Positions 32,501 through 44,736 are shown, numbered from the stretch's first letter. The stretch is 64,000 bases of DNA from Paramacrobiotus metropolitanus (GCF_019649055.1 NW_026570251.1:310001-374000), one strand, 5' to 3'. The notes: generated by a model not told the origin, from the sequence alone. Numbers and translations are program-made.

Positions 32501-32869
32501 GTCGAACAGATCAGCAAGGTGTGCCATGAGGTTTTTGGCGGGGTACCATTTCCAAGGCTGGCTTGGATGGCCGCCGATCAGTGCCTCTACGGTGGGGTAA
32601 GTCTTCGCAGGAACGCTATCGTTGGTAAAACAATTTTTATCTCTTTTGTTCTGAAGAGAGCGCTGAAAAGCCTTCCCGTAATCAACTGGGACCGACCGTT
32701 GCGTCCAACATCCGAAATCCACAAGCAGACGCTGCAAGCAGCATCCGTTGTGTTCTAGGCCGATGACATAACCGTGTTGAAGAATACCATCCACTTCAAC
32801 ATCCACACCATTCCACTCGTATGCAGAGTGTTGCAGCTCGTTTTCCTTCAAATACAGAGACATGCTCAC
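29523..32869 (-). CDS. Complete F-box family protein gene (three exons)
   Basis: Exon 1 (32869-32195, 225 codons) carries the N-terminal domain (WNGVDVEVDGILQHGYVIG, QPWKWYPAKNL) and ends at a GTAAGT donor after GDA. Exon 2 (31177-30338, 280 codons) follows TTTTTGTAG and holds the F-box (LPPELLKGIFRSLDTINRLR, CRRTCHLWNDIL) and C-terminal domain (FGDYCDDLACTY, LAPWCQRIVWTNVSFCY). Its donor is G|GTACAA. Exon 3 (29696-29523) follows TTTTGCAG and has QSCDPRLSASYSKRKW. All junctions are phase 0, giving about 562 aa. Presumed SCF adaptor; the N-terminal domain may recognise substrate. Intron 2 is almost entirely an inverted repeat; intron 1 (31178-32194) holds no gene. Confidence 0.75.
29705..30269. 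repeat. Long inverted repeat filling an F-box intron
   Basis: Arms of about 250 bp (29705-29957 and 30016-30269) are reverse complements at high identity (outer ends TACAATGTACGACAAAAAG / CTTTTTGTCGTACATTGTA) around a loop of about 60 bp. The outer left end is 6 bp from the acceptor AG of exon 3. No coding capacity. It is either a foldback transposon or a hairpin RNA source. Confidence 0.85.
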
Positions 32870-33153
32870 GTACTCCGGAAGCGACCATTCAGTTGTAACA
32901 AAAGTTCAAACTCTGCGATAATAATATTACTGGAGACTGGAGGTGGGCGCTATAGCTCAAAAGTGGAAAATGAAAACTTACCTGACTGCAAAATTCAGCC
33001 TCACGCCTTTTACACAGGCTTGTGGGCCTGTACCCGGCATACTGCATACGACTGATACTGCATATGTACTGCTTGCTTACTTGTTAGGTTAGCTTATCTA
33101 CAAAGTACACTTGCGTTCATGCCGTTACCGGTTTGTTATTTCCTGGTGATCGA

Positions 33154-33186
33154 CTTATCGTTCCGCTTATCGTGTGCTTGTCGCAA
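33154..33186 (-). promoter_or_regulatory. Conserved upstream block of F-box family (copy 2)
   Basis: CTTATCGTTCCGCTTATCG...CTTGTCGCAA is 285 bp upstream of the ATG at 32869. It resembles the block at 26267. The rest of 32870-33600 is non-coding as far as I can see. Confidence 0.45.
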
Positions 33187-33776
33187 TAAAGCATACCATT
33201 TACACCTGTACACGTACAAGTATCTGTATGCATCGCACGTAACAGAAGTTTCTTCTTCGCGCTCGGTGTAAACAATACAATACAAGAAAGCCCCTTGAGT
33301 ACACGTTGAATGACCTAGATGAGTAGGATAATGTGTGACTCATACATGATATTATAAGATATCAAAGTCGAAGAATTATGAAAACACTTTTACTGAAATA
33401 CAAGGAAAAGAGTTCACATTAATTTTTATATACAAATGCACTCGTACAAATGCAGAACACATGCACGTGCACTCGTACACATTTGAAAAAGAAAACACAC
33501 CTCAACAAATCTAATAAGAGACCTGAAAATAACCATGGAACCTAACATGAGAAAAACTTGAGAAAACTAGATAATCTCAGAAAAGCTTTTATAGGCGTAG
33601 AACACCGCCGTTATTGCCAGCGTTATCATTCGAACTTAATCTCAGACAATCTGCAGGCAAATTTCGGGTAGCCGAAGTGGACCTCCCGTGGCTCCGGGAG
33701 CTGGGACTATTCCCCGTTACTGCTGTTTGGAAATGCGTTTTGTTTTGTTATTTTTTCAGAGTGTGCATCTTATGGC

Positions 33777-34931
33777 ACCTGATGCTACCGGAACATCTCG
33801 TCACCGCCGACGTCTTACTCGTAGCTCATATATCAGCGAGAAAATATATTACAAGAATGTTACACAGAACCAGAACACCATCATCCATGCTTGGAAAACA
33901 GTGACCTCTACTTGGAATGATAAGTATCATCTCACCATGGTTTTGGACCAAATGATCACTAGCCGCACAAAAACGCTTACCCTTGTCGATCTTGCGGTTA
34001 ACAGCAGCAGCACGGAATTCGAAAGACGCGCGAACACTGCAACGGAAGTGCTGCTTGCCAAAGGAATCAGAGTCCCCGTAATCATAGTTAGGAGCTGTTG
34101 GAATTGGCGTGCGGAGTTGGAAAAGAATACAGCGACAACTGGAAATTATGAATGCCAAAATTTTTCGAAACTAATGGCCGTTTGTGACCAGCTGCGGATA
34201 GTGAATCATAGTTTCAGCACCGGAACGTTTTTTTTTGTAAACTAACACTTATTTCTGGAGTCCCACAAATTATTCCACAGCCCGAAGGAGCTTTTGTGCG
34301 GGCATATTGCCACGACAGAAAAAGTCAGGCGGTTAAAATCGATCGTCTACGTCTACGCGCCGCGGAAACAACGGAGCAACACGTCCGACTTCTCTTATTG
34401 GCAGCTGATAACGCTTTTCCGCTTGTAAGCCAGTTCGTCTATGACAAAGTGACATACGTACACAATCGTGACATACGTACACAATCGTACACGTACGTAC
34501 ACAATCGGACATACGTACACAATCGTACAAAGTGACATACGTACACAATCGTTGGCTGCAAACCCTGGCTTACCCGGAAGAATGGGTCCCAGTCCGAAAT
34601 TTCCTTAATCTGTGAGTAAAATAATGTTACCAAATCAAATAGTCTACAGAGCGCGTGATAACGAATTTTTTTTATTATTTGCTTCCTTCATTTCGTAATG
34701 GCAAACTGAAAGCACTTCGGATGGAGTATACCTCCTGCTTAACAGTCTATCAGTACGTTATGATGCTTGTTGCGGTAATCTGTGCATGCTAACAGGTTCA
34801 GCGGGTTTCACTCGGATGGAACTCCACAACGATGGGATGCACTGGATCTCCGGGAGTTAGACATATCCGCTTTAAGCAAAATAACTTTAGCGGCGTTAGA
34901 TGAAATTTTCAAGGGCGCCGACGATGACTGA
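33777..34931 (+). CDS. Unrecognised host gene, at least three exons
   Basis: Exon A (33777-34236; an earlier exon is likely because TTATTTTTTCAG precedes it) encodes MAPDATGTSRHRRRL, YHLTMVLDQMITSRTKTLTL and VPVIIVRSCWNWRAEL. A 44-bp intron joins in phase to exon B (34281-34612: PEGAFVRAYCHDRKSQAVK, ..., AYPEEWVPVRNFLNL), which ends at a perfect GTGAGT donor. Exon C (34796-34931: FSGFHSDGTPQRWDALDL, LAALDEIFKGADDD) ends in TGA. Exon B contains five copies of a short repeat that read through partly as YVHN repeats but may end in a stop; that region may itself be spliced or shifted. No family assigned. Confidence 0.45.
34451..34551. repeat. GACATACGTACACAATCG short tandem repeat
   Basis: Five copies of an 18-bp unit with 1-8 bp spacers, inside exon B of the unrecognised gene. 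Confidence 0.85.
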
Positions 34932-35770
34932 AATTTTTCTCCGTCTTGCCTTGCGGAACTAGTGATACTTGTTTCTGCTAAATTTCAGATACTTTACAAG
35001 TTGCTGTTTGCATCTTTCTGTTACTGTAAAATACTCGTACTGTAAAATACTGTGTGTTTTTTAAATACTGTGTGTAAAATACTTACCTTTGTGTTTTCGA
35101 GCACTCCAGAGCACTTTTCTGCATTGCTTTATTGCTAGCATTGCCAAAAGGTTTATTACGTTTCTTCAGGGAATTATAACCGACCGCATTAAGAAATCAT
35201 TCAGAAACTCTAAGAAGTCTTAGAAATTGAAAGCATACACCCGGAATACGCATCACAACTTTGTTTTAGTATCCTGCATGTATTAATAAGTATTACGGTA
35301 TTTCAATATCTCTGTTAATGTGGATATTGGAATTCCGGTTTATCCTACAGTACTTCCATAGTGCGTTTTCTGCGTCCTCCTGTTGCTTTTCATCAATTGC
35401 GTAGGTTCTTGTGGTTTTCAAAAAACTTACGGGATATACAACTGATGTGGAAAAACAAGAAAAAAAGAAACATGGCCGCGAAACAAGAAAAGGCAAAACA
35501 ATGGAAATACCTGTATTCATAACGACCGTTGTACACTGTGCATCGTATCTGTATTCAAAATGGCAAATGTGCTGGCATATGACCCTTCAACGCTTGAGGC
35601 CGACGCGGTAAGATGGAATAAGTAGATTCAGTAGCCATCACAAATGTCGTAGAAGCATGATAGTGATGCTAGGATTATATTATTCAATCTTAAATAATCG
35701 TTTTCAGTGTTTAAAATTCGAAACTTTCATTAGTGTACTCCCGCTCAGGCGTATTATTATGTGTAATGTA

Positions 35771-35914
35771 ATGGCAGATGCCGATACAGGGGAGAAGCGT
35801 TCCCATGAATTTCTGCGGCAAAGTTTGTCGTTGGCGATACAGCGGGGGAATCCGGCCTCAGTTTTGGGAACAATGGAAGGAGCAGAAAAGTTAAACGAAG
35901 TTTTAATGTTGTAA
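35771..35914 (+). pseudogene. Transposon C-terminal domain remnant (copy 1)
   Basis: ADADTGEKRSHEFLRQ, then SLSLAIQRGNPASVLGTM. The same block occurs at 40210-40310 (TGESRSTAFPRQRLSLAV) and minus 40510-40660. I recall this tail from long invertebrate proteins carrying a reverse-transcriptase-type region and a GLHGLSC motif; the family name is not certain. The surrounding 34932-36651 holds no other supported gene, only a 2x TTCATTTTGTGGTGCATTAA repeat near 36045. Confidence 0.5.
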
Positions 35915-36651
35915 AATTGTGTTGTTTTTTTAATTACCTAATAATACAGATACATTGTACCACAGGTGAATAAAGCCACAAATGCCGATTGAAGATGTCT
36001 TAAATAATAGCATCGATAGCATTCATTTTGTGGTGCATTAACTGTTCATTTTGTGGTGCATTAAAATGTCCGGGGGGACAGGGGGGACATTTTTGCCGGT
36101 CACACACGGTCCCATCGACGTAATGTACGCAGAATCATACATATAGCACGGCGTGAACGTACAGTAGAAGTACTTCTACTTGAGATTACATTCAAGCTTC
36201 GAGATGCCGGGTAAATATAGGGCAATGCGGTTGATTACTGCCACAAGCCAAAAATATCGATCGGTGGGTGTTTGCCAACATCGTACCGCACATTCTCGCA
36301 CAGCTTCGGTCTTGTTCACCGTACCGTATACGCGATTGCTCACGCCGACTACTTGGATCTTCATCTGGATGCCTCTTGCAGGCCCTGATTTTGTTGCAAC
36401 TGCGGTCGTTTTAGTTTAGCCAACGCACAAGCGCAGCCACAGAATGCGACATACAGATACATACAGCACTTTTACATTGTTAACTGTTAAGCTCTGTTTC
36501 TTGAGTAATTCAACGGCATCTTTTTTCTTATAATTGTCCTTGTTTCGACAATTTAGTCGTATTGTGCAGGTGATTTTTACATTGTTATGCACAAGCGTGT
36601 TCCATTTGCTGCTGTGTTGTTGTCCCGCAGTAAATTCTGTGCACGTCAATT

Positions 36652-38033
36652 ATGGATGAAACAGAAAGCGATTCCGACAGCTGCGAATCGCCGGAACCTG
36701 AGGAAACAGATCTCCGACCCTACAATACAGATTTCACCGTCAATCCGGAGAGCAACTTTGCCGTTAGAATGTTCAAGGCTGTGATCACATCGGCGAACAC
36801 CATGGATGAGAATATCGTCGTCAGTCCCTATTCGGCAGAAATCATTCTGGCGGCACTCCTTCCCGGAACCAACGGTGCACTGCAGTCAGCCCTCACAGAA
36901 TTATTATGCCAGAATGGAAGAGACTTTTCCGAGCTGATAAAAAATCTGGATGCCGTCAACACGGACGGCGCGCTGAATGCAGTTAACGCGGCATTTTATG
37001 ATGACAACTGTCGCCTGTCTTCGCAATATCAGGATACGATTGACAGCGCCATGAAATTTGGGTTTGTCGAAACGCCATTTGCGATTTCTCCTAAGGAAGC
37101 ACTGACGATGGTAAATAGTTTTGTTGCGGAGAAAACCGAAGGAAAAATAACCAAATTGCTGGAAGAAATCGATGATCACACGCTGTTAATTCTGGTGAAT
37201 ATCATTGATTTCTCCGGTCAATGGGAATTTCCGTTCGATGAAGAAGAAACCAAAAATGGGACATTTTATTGCGCGAACAATGTCGAGAAAACGGTTGACT
37301 TCATGAATAACCAAGATGCCAAAGTTCGCGCGTACAATATTTATGACTATTATAAAACGGCGGAGCAAAATGTTGAAGTCGGAGATCCGCGCATGATTAT
37401 TCTCAACGTCGTTGAAAGAAAATTCAGCGTAATGTTGTTGTTGCCAGCAAAAGACACCGGTGGAATTAACAGTTTGCAGAAAGAACTGACTACTGAAAAG
37501 TTATTAAAGTGGCGCCAGAAAAGTTCCAAAGAAATGATTTACATTGTTGTACCGAAATTCCGTATTAGCTGCGGTGTTGACTTAATACCGGGCGCAAAAG
37601 CAATGGGTTTGCAGGAAATGTTTCAGCCGTCGGTGGTGAATTTTGACCGGATGTTTGATGAAGACTGTCGGGGGAAGCGTGTTGACCAGTTTCGACAGGA
37701 AGTGGCTATAGGTACCGACCGTACCGTCACTGGTTTACATATGTTCTCTGTTACAACTCTCGGTAACGCTCAGTTTTGGATGTACTTACAGAAATGAACG
37801 AATATGGCATCAAGGCATCGGCAGCGTCTTGTTCTTGCTCGAGCTATAGTTGTATTAAATTCCCGGATTTTCAGGCCGATCACCCGTTCTTGGTGATCCT
37901 CTGGAATGAGATCGCCAACGTTCCCGTTTTTATTGGACGCATTACGGAGCCGGATGAAACGGCTGACCCTGAGAATCAAGCGCTTGTATGGCCGCCATGG
38001 TTGCCCCAACCGCAGTCAACTTCCAAGTCATAA
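36652..38033 (+). CDS. Intracellular serpin with Cys-rich reactive loop
   Basis: Exon 1 (36652-37711) and exon 2 (37792-38033) join across an 80-bp GT-AG intron, phase 1, giving 433 aa. Serpin landmarks: NFAVRMFKAV (helix A), NIVVSPYSAEIILAALLPG, VNAAFYDD, VNIIDFSGQWEFPF, MLLLPA and FRQEVAI. Across the splice the hinge EMNEYGIKASAAS keeps small P12-P9 residues, as in inhibitors. The exposed loop is CSCSSYSCIKFPDF and the C-terminal block is ADHPFLVILWNE, VPVFIGRITEP, then a Pro-rich tail. There is an acidic N-terminus with no signal peptide, so it is likely cytosolic. Target protease unknown. Confidence 0.9.
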
Positions 38034-39239
38034 CTTCCGGTTTAATGATGATCTTTTTATTGTACAGACATCCTTTAGTTAATACGGTCAATCACCATCG
38101 AATAAAATGCTCTTGATCTACCGAAGCCTTTTTTTAACTGACATAATACCAGAAGTTTAACACTTTTTCTTATTTTGAGATTCCAAGAAAGCCAAATCAC
38201 AAAAACAACACGCGAGTTCGATAAATCAGTGCCAAAACTACTCTGTATAAACAAAAAAGGTTTCATCAATCTGAGAATACGTTCGATCCATAGTAGTACA
38301 GGATTTTAATTTGGCCATTTACCGGTGCCAATTTGTGTTTTCCGTAGAGGATAAAGAAAGACGGCTTCCGTTTTTTTAAGCTTTTTAATTTTTACATTCT
38401 TCATGTGTACTACGTCACCTCATTTTACTCGGGAGTCAGTCGGGACACATGCCATTATATTGGTATGCTTTACACGCAAACCTTACCTGTTTCTTTACTT
38501 TCAAAAAACCACAGCAGTTCTGCAGCTGGTCAGTTCACCGTCTTTTGGATTCTGGGTTTGTCGGTGCCCCTCCAGCCCGAGCGAGTAAAATTCGACTATG
38601 TTAGCTGTAGTTAAAACGCAATCTGTTTGCTAGATCGGTTGGTTGTAATGCGTACGTACTTGCTGTTAACAAGCCGGCAGCAAGCACATACAGATACACA
38701 AGAAACTGAATTCCCATAACATTATTTGATGAAACAACATAACTACCATTTTTTTAAAAACGATTAAGGGGGATCTGAGTTTCTTGCCTTTCAGTGATTT
38801 CCTTTCAACAGATTTTCTCGAGCGAAAATATCTTGAAGTTTACCAACAGACCAATGCCGTTTGGCTTTTCAGAAAGTGTAAGTAATAAGTGTAACGCTTC
38901 CGAAATCGCAACGCTTGTAACGCTTCGCGTACGGTTGCGAAGTTCCCAAGCACCATCCATCGTTATGGTTTGTAAAACTAGGAAAATGCATGTTAGCGTG
39001 CATTGGTAGACCGGAGCGCAGCTTACTTTTACACAGTGTAAACTTTATTATCCGAATCTATGCGCGTACTTATGTTTATTCTGAAGTTTGAGTCGAATTA
39101 AAGCATTAAATTAAAATAAGAAATCATTCGTGTTAATGTGCTGCAAAAGTGCACGTAATAGTAACAGTAATACATTTGTCTTTGTTGTGGTTTCGTGATT
39201 TTGTACTTGTAATATGTACGAGTATTAGACTATTAGTAG
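38034..39239. other. Gene-poor interval
   Basis: AT-rich DNA after the serpin with no recognisable exon on either strand; short frames at 38403-38614 have no known pattern. Confidence 0.5.
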
Positions 39240-39400
39240 TGTTTGGTACTTAAAGCACCAATATAATTTTGTAATATAGCATATAATGTGTTTGTAATAT
39301 GTAATAGTAATTTTTGGTACTTAACGTATTTGTAATATATAATAGTAATGTTTGGTACTTAACGTATTTGTAATATGTAATGTACTTGTAATATGAATTA
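39240..39400. repeat. TTTGGTACTTAACGTATTTGTAATATGTAATAG-type tandem repeat
   Basis: Three to four imperfect units of about 50 bp built from GTAATATGTAATAGTAAT and TTGGTACTTAACG. From here to 39948 there is no supported gene. Confidence 0.7.
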
Positions 39401-39510
39401 CAAGAAATCGTCTCGCCTTCACCTCCGTCCACGACCACTTCATGTGATTTCGAATGAATGTTTATTAGTATAACATCTGTATTTCGCCGAAACATGATTA
39501 GTACAGCGCA
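39400..39510 (-). repeat. Dispersed repeat, copy related to 58130-58250
   Basis: Reverse complement reads TTTCGGCGAAATACAGATG...TTATACTAATAAA...GTGGTCGTGGA...GGTGAAGGCGA...TTTCTTGTA. The plus-strand stretch at 58130-58250 follows the same order of blocks with substitutions and small gaps. Confidence 0.6.
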
Positions 39511-40109
39511 AAATGCAGATTTTCTATAACAATCAGTTCATGATTCTCTCAACCTCGAAAGCGTTCCCTTTGGTTGTACAGATAATTTTTATTTTATCAC
39601 TGTACACGAAAACAAGCCTGAAGTCTCATTGTTAATAAGCACGGGTTAGTACTTTAATAAGTACAAAGGATCGTAATGAAAGGTCAGCCGTTTGGGAGAT
39701 GATTATGGTCAAATAAGATAAAATTTTTTTTAGCAAAGTTATTAGTTAAATTAAAATGCATGTGACACGGTTTCAAATTGTGATGATCCGAGTGGCAATT
39801 TCAGTTTTCTCTATTTCTCTCTATTTTTTCTGATCCAGATGTTACGGGATTGTTGTAACTTGCAATATAGATCTTGTTCCTTGATTAGTGGTTTAGTACA
39901 TAATTCTTATTAATTATTATTAGTTTTAGTACAGTACTTACTTATTAGATGACACACCGCGGTGCTCAGACGAAACTGCGCTTTAGTATCTATCCGTGTA
40001 TAGATATTAACGATATCCGGTATACTCGTATATTAGAGAAGGTAATTACAAGTGTACACACCAATTACGGGTACATTACAGCAATCGCTCGTGAATTGTG
40101 CTACCCATG

Positions 40110-40313
40110 TAGAAGCAAATGGTCACCACGGTCTGTCCTGTCCAAGCAGCAAAGGAAGATGGTCACGACATCTGGATTCGTTTCGTCGGTAGAAAAATTC
40201 GTGATGTGACCGGGGAATCTCGCTCCACGGCTTTCCCAAGACAACGTTTGAGTCTGGCTGTTGTTAAAAAAAATGCGGCCGCAATCTTCGGTACACTAAA
40301 TTCGCGGCCATAA
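40110..40313 (+). pseudogene. Transposon C-terminal domain remnant (copy 2, internal deletion)
   Basis: The 5' part reads HVEANGHHGLSCPSSKGRW in one frame. It then jumps to IRFVGRKIRDVTGESRSTA and FPRQRLSLAVVKKNAAAIFG in the next. In copy 3 these blocks are separated by about 80 residues, so the middle is deleted here. Confidence 0.5.
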
Positions 40314-40509
40314 GTCTGATATGATAGTAATAATTTTGGTTGTTTGATAGTAATGATTTTTGGTTTGTTGTAGGTTTTTTAAATATAGGCAACAGCCAAA
40401 GCACATATCGGTATGCTTTCACAGGTTCACACTAATTAAAATTAATAAAATTTAAACATTGATAAAACACATACTTCTACCCATAATCATTATTGTCGTT
40501 CAAGATCTT

Positions 40510-40860
40510 ATGACGTGCACTCAGGGTGCCCAAAACAGCTGCTACGTTTCCTCTGACAACAGGCGAACTTAATCGCTGTCTTAAAAAGTCGTTGATCTAG
40601 GCTCTCCTGTAGCGTCACGGATCTTTCGGCCAGCAAAACGAATCAGTTCCGCAAACGACGTTCCAAAGGTTCCAAACGTCTCGACCGCCAGAGCGTAGAA
40701 AAAATAGCCCAAACCCTTGACGAAAGCCTACTTCCGCCACTTGCTGTTTTCGGCCAGTTGCGTGACACTCCCGGCTTTCAAACGAGCTGGCACGTACATG
40801 AGACACGGCCACAGTATCCCAGCAAGTTGCATCCCATACCACGGCCTTACCATCGCGCAC
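40510..40860 (-). pseudogene. Transposon C-terminal domain remnant (copy 3)
   Basis: Minus reading gives KAVVWDATCWDTVAVSHV, then in other frames AVETFGTFGTSFAELIRFAG, RKIRDATGEPRSTT and LRQRLSSPVVRGNVAAVLG. It is arranged tail to tail with copy 2 at about 200 bp. The WDxTC...K-Y...ET-x-G pattern could be a PD-(D/E)xK-type nuclease; that is a guess. From 40861 to 41739 there is nothing else supported. Confidence 0.5.
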
Positions 40861-41739
40861 ATGGTTTGTTGTTGCTTAATGTATAAACTGAAACTTCTTG
40901 TTAGTGTCTATAAGTATGCGCAGGCTTGTTGTTACCCTGAATAACGATCACATTTCGCTCGTATTATACGTAGCTAATAGCAGGAACTTACTATAGCTAG
41001 AGTAAGTACTTGTTAATAGCCATGTACAGGCAAATGATTATCGCATTACGATCAGCTGACGTGAAAGGGGTGACGTCATAGCCGATTGTTAATAATGGCG
41101 TCATCGGGGCTTTTTTTGGGACAAACAGACACATGGACAGACAGACACTTTTTCGTTTTTGCTGAATTAGAGGACCTTTGCTGCGCTCCGGTCGATTAAT
41201 TTAATATCATTGACACAAAAAATTTTTGATGTGATTGTTATTATTCTGTTGATGGCATCAACATGCATCCGGTTAGCTTTACACAACCGGAGCTGAATGT
41301 TACTGTAATCCCCCCTTTGTTATAGTCTACGAGCCTAACCGTTTCCTTACAGATTGTATGTTGTTGATAAGGGTATTTTATCAAGAAGTATATTCTAGGA
41401 TAGGTTTCACTGTAGGCTCTTATCAAAAAAAAGTAAAAACTGAATACGGACCCGTTATCTTCGCCATTCGTGAGCATTCTCGGCAAATCTCGGTGCTGTC
41501 ACAAAATATAGTCACTCAACGTTTGTGCTTGATAGTGAGTATCTTATCTTTCGCAATGTTGGACAACGTTTGTTCGCAAGAAATCCTCTAAATCTGCGAG
41601 ATATAATCGACCAGGTTATAATCTTAGCGTTAACTGCTACGCTATAGTAAGCGAAAGTTATACTGGGCGCAAGTGGAACTTACTATGAATATGATCAAAT
41701 ACTAAATGCACAATTTTTATAAACCGGCCCGCTCGTAAA

Positions 41740-43809
41740 ATGCATTTGTACGAAGACGAATATAGGTCCCTTTATGGATTTAATGCTGTCGATGTGGAGG
41801 TCGACGGGCTGTTGCAGCACGGCCATGTTACTGATGTTTCAGATAGCGAGGAAACTCCACAACGTCTACCTGTCGACTTCGGATGCGCGAATAAGGAACC
41901 AGAACTGGTTGAATGCGGAAAGATATACGGCTGTCCAATAGATTTTTTCGCCAGCGGCAATCCCAACGACATCTACCAGGGAGAATGGTATAAGAAATGG
42001 GAAGACGCCTCCGCAGCCTCAGCACCGGATGTTGAGCCACTACTGCGCAATCATCCCGATTATCCCTGGAAATGGTACCCGGGCAAAGTTGTTCGCTGTC
42101 TCACGCTTCAATTTGCGCGAGATTACGCCCTGGTAGATATCATGGTTGCTGGGCGAAGTGTCCGCGAACTGCTTCCCTTCAAACAGGTACGACTATTTCA
42201 GCGGGAGAGGAGCTGCAAAGCAGAAGGCTTTTGCCGGGCCATTTCTCCATTGAAGTGACATCGGGCCAGAGAGTCGGCGTCGTGTCGTGCAGTACTAACG
42301 GTCAATGCGGCACTGGTAAATGGCTGCCGATTCTGCAACTCACGGTCTTTAACATGGTGTGGTACGCTCTGCTCATGTTTTTGTAGAGTGCTCGTGATGC
42401 TGAAGCGAAGAATGAAGGACCAAATAGTTCGGGTAAAGCGCATAAGAAACTGAAACCAAACCCCAAAGTCGACCCCGAAGAAGAAGGTTTATTGTTGCCG
42501 GTAGAACTCCTTCAGGAAATATTTCTGTCGCTCAACACCATCAACCGGCAGCGCTGTCGACGCGTCTGTGCACTATGGGATGAGGTTATGCATTCCCCGC
42601 AACAATGCGCGGACATTCGTTTGAGCTTCTTGGCGCTTAGTACAAATCCATCGAAGGCTGGAATCCACAGAGTTTCTACGCGGTCTACCGTCTAATGCTT
42701 AATGGTTTTCACCTGTCCTACGTACCATCTCTGTGGAAAAAGTTTATCGCGATGACAAAGAGGAAAGACTGACTTTTGAAGTGGGCCGTTCCTTGCCGTA
42801 TGGTCCCGATCCGGCGCTTAGGTTTCTGTTTAAACCGTTTTTAGACGAAGCTGGCGTGTGCATTGATCGCTTCGTCCTACGCCGGCGACAGCGAAACACA
42901 ATATTCTCCGGCCATTTTTTGGCTTATTGGTTTGACGACATGGCTGAATCGTTTGCCGTGTCTGCCTCCTGCTGTAGGCGTATAATCTGGGCTGATTGTT
43001 CGATGACTTTTACCGTCCGCGATGAGGGGACGTTCGCTTTCTCAAGCTTTACGGACGAGAGGATTCTGACTATGCAGTTTCATTTTCCTCTAGCAGTTTT
43101 TAATCTAAATTCCGTCAGTGCGGCAGAGTTTTGGGAGCTTTTCGAAAGGAGCTTGTGTAAAGAGCCAGCGAATGGACAGCTTGTATCACAATGGGCAACG
43201 GATTTTATATGCTCTCAGTCTGAAGGCCGTCGCAAGAAACTAGCAAAGGTCCGGATGTGGCCTGACTTTTGTAGAGTGGGAGCACTACGATACTGCATCC
43301 AAGAATAAGTAAAGCCGATGATTTTCAGTTATCAGTGCGCAAAATGTGTATATCAATTATGAACGGACTAACGTACCGCTTTGAACGTGCACTGTAAAAA
43401 TTTGACAAGTGCAGGCCTAGCAAGTTAGCAGCGCAGGAATAGAAGTTAAATTCACTTTAAGCAGATTTGCTGCAATGTGAAGAAAACTTTTTTGTTTCTT
43501 CCTTTGAAAATAACGAGTATTCTTTACACTGTCGAGTCTTCAATAACGACGCTATTGCTGCAGATTTTGATAAAGTACCAGAGCTGGGATCCACGTCCGT
43601 CAGCTAGCTATTCTAGTCGGAAATGGACGCCAGACAATCTGGACATTTTGGACGTCACAAAGCTAAATAAATTGTGCTTTTATGTCTTGTCATGTTGCAT
43701 GAATAGTAAGTGCGGCGAGTCTTCGGACGACAGCGACGCATTTTTTGGTGAAATGTCGGACTCCAGTGCAGAATTCTTCAGTGAGAGCGACGTTGAACAA
43801 CATGACTAA
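41740..43809 (+). pseudogene. F-box family gene with all three exons, frameshifted
   Basis: Exon 1 from ATG 41740: MHLYEDEYRSLYGFNAVDVE, GLLQHGHV, YPWKWYPGKVV. At about 42195 the homologous frame moves by one (LQSRRLLPGHFSI). Exon 2 follows TTTTTGTAG at 42387: SARDAEAKNEG, F-box LLPVELLQEIFLSLNTINRQ, RCRRVCALWDEV. The frame changes again near 42655 (PQSFYAVYRLML) and 42733, then stays open through DRFVLRRRQRN, FDDMAESFAV, IIWADCSM and LNSVSAAEFWELFE to 43308. Exon 3 follows TTGCTGCAG at 43563: YQSWDPRPSASYSSRKW with an acidic tail, ending at 43809. Whether all shifts are real or partly assembly error cannot be told here. Confidence 0.7.
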
Positions 43810-43869
43810 GCCGCCACACAAAGCATGACTAAGCCGCCACACAAAACATAACTAAGCCGCCACACAAAA
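43801..43869. repeat. 23-bp tandem repeat at the F-box stop codon
   Basis: Three copies of CATGACTAAGCCGCCACACAAAR; the stop codon (43807-43809) is part of the first unit. From 43870 to 44132 nothing is seen. Confidence 0.85.
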
Positions 43870-44132
43870 TCTTGACAACTACCTCTGGGCAGGCGTGATA
43901 TAAGACAACCATGCCACCCGCGATATGTTATCATGAAGGAGATACGCAAGGACTTACTGAAAGAACAGCGCCGCAGTGCCAGCACAGTTTTTGCAGCCAG
44001 TCGGTGATGATTCGTACAATTTTTTTTTCCTTTCGAAGCCTTTAAATGCGAAGTCCGTCACCCCGACTCACCGTGATTGCACTTTTTGTTATTCTGTCGG
44101 CGTGTCGGGTCGCCTATTGCCTGTTAAATGGA

Positions 44133-44693
44133 TTAGCAAACTTTATCTGTACTCGCACTTCTGCATTTATATGAACGAAAAGTAAGAGTCATCACTAAAA
44201 TTAAATGTTGCATGGTCATCGCGACATTCTCATCAAAACCATTAAAACCAGCGTGCCTTATAATGATTCGGGTTGTCTTGCTGGAAACGCATTTCCACAA
44301 ACAAGTGGCCACCGTAACAGCTCCACCCGTTCTTGGTCGATTAGACGATGCCGGTTTTGGCACAAATGACACTCGAATTTCTTTGGAGAATTGCTTCCGG
44401 GTGAGGACCAGATTCCACAGTACGCATACGCGGCGGTATCTCGCCAGGTCCATACTATCCAGCAACTGCAATGCTTCATCCAGGAGTTCCACTGGCAATT
44501 CTGACAAACAAGAAGCTGAGTCAATCGGCTCCTGCTCCATTTTCTTAGAATCTTGTTTGTCTTTTGGTGAAAACCACTCCGAGCCAGAAAACGTCCACCC
44601 TGCGTTAATGCGCTTTTCCGTAGCATTTTGTAACATAATTCCCTGTTGGAATGTGCAAGGATATTTAAAACGCTTACGGCATTCAAACAGCAA
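44133..44693 (-). pseudogene. F-box exon, truncated; 3' half of a gene split by a YR retroelement
   Basis: Minus reading has the F-box LSELPVELLDEALQLLDSMD and YRRVCVLWNLVLTRKQFSKE, then LWKCVSSKTTRIIIRHAG, like exon 2 of the family. It ends after about 187 codons, so the C-terminal domain is missing. Directly upstream (44737 on) begins a YR retroelement, and beyond it lies a matching minus-strand exon 1 (50339-49690). I infer one gene split by the element. Confidence 0.65.
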
Positions 44694-44736
44694 AATTTTG
44701 AAGGTAACATAATACTGATAATAGTCGTTATCGACT

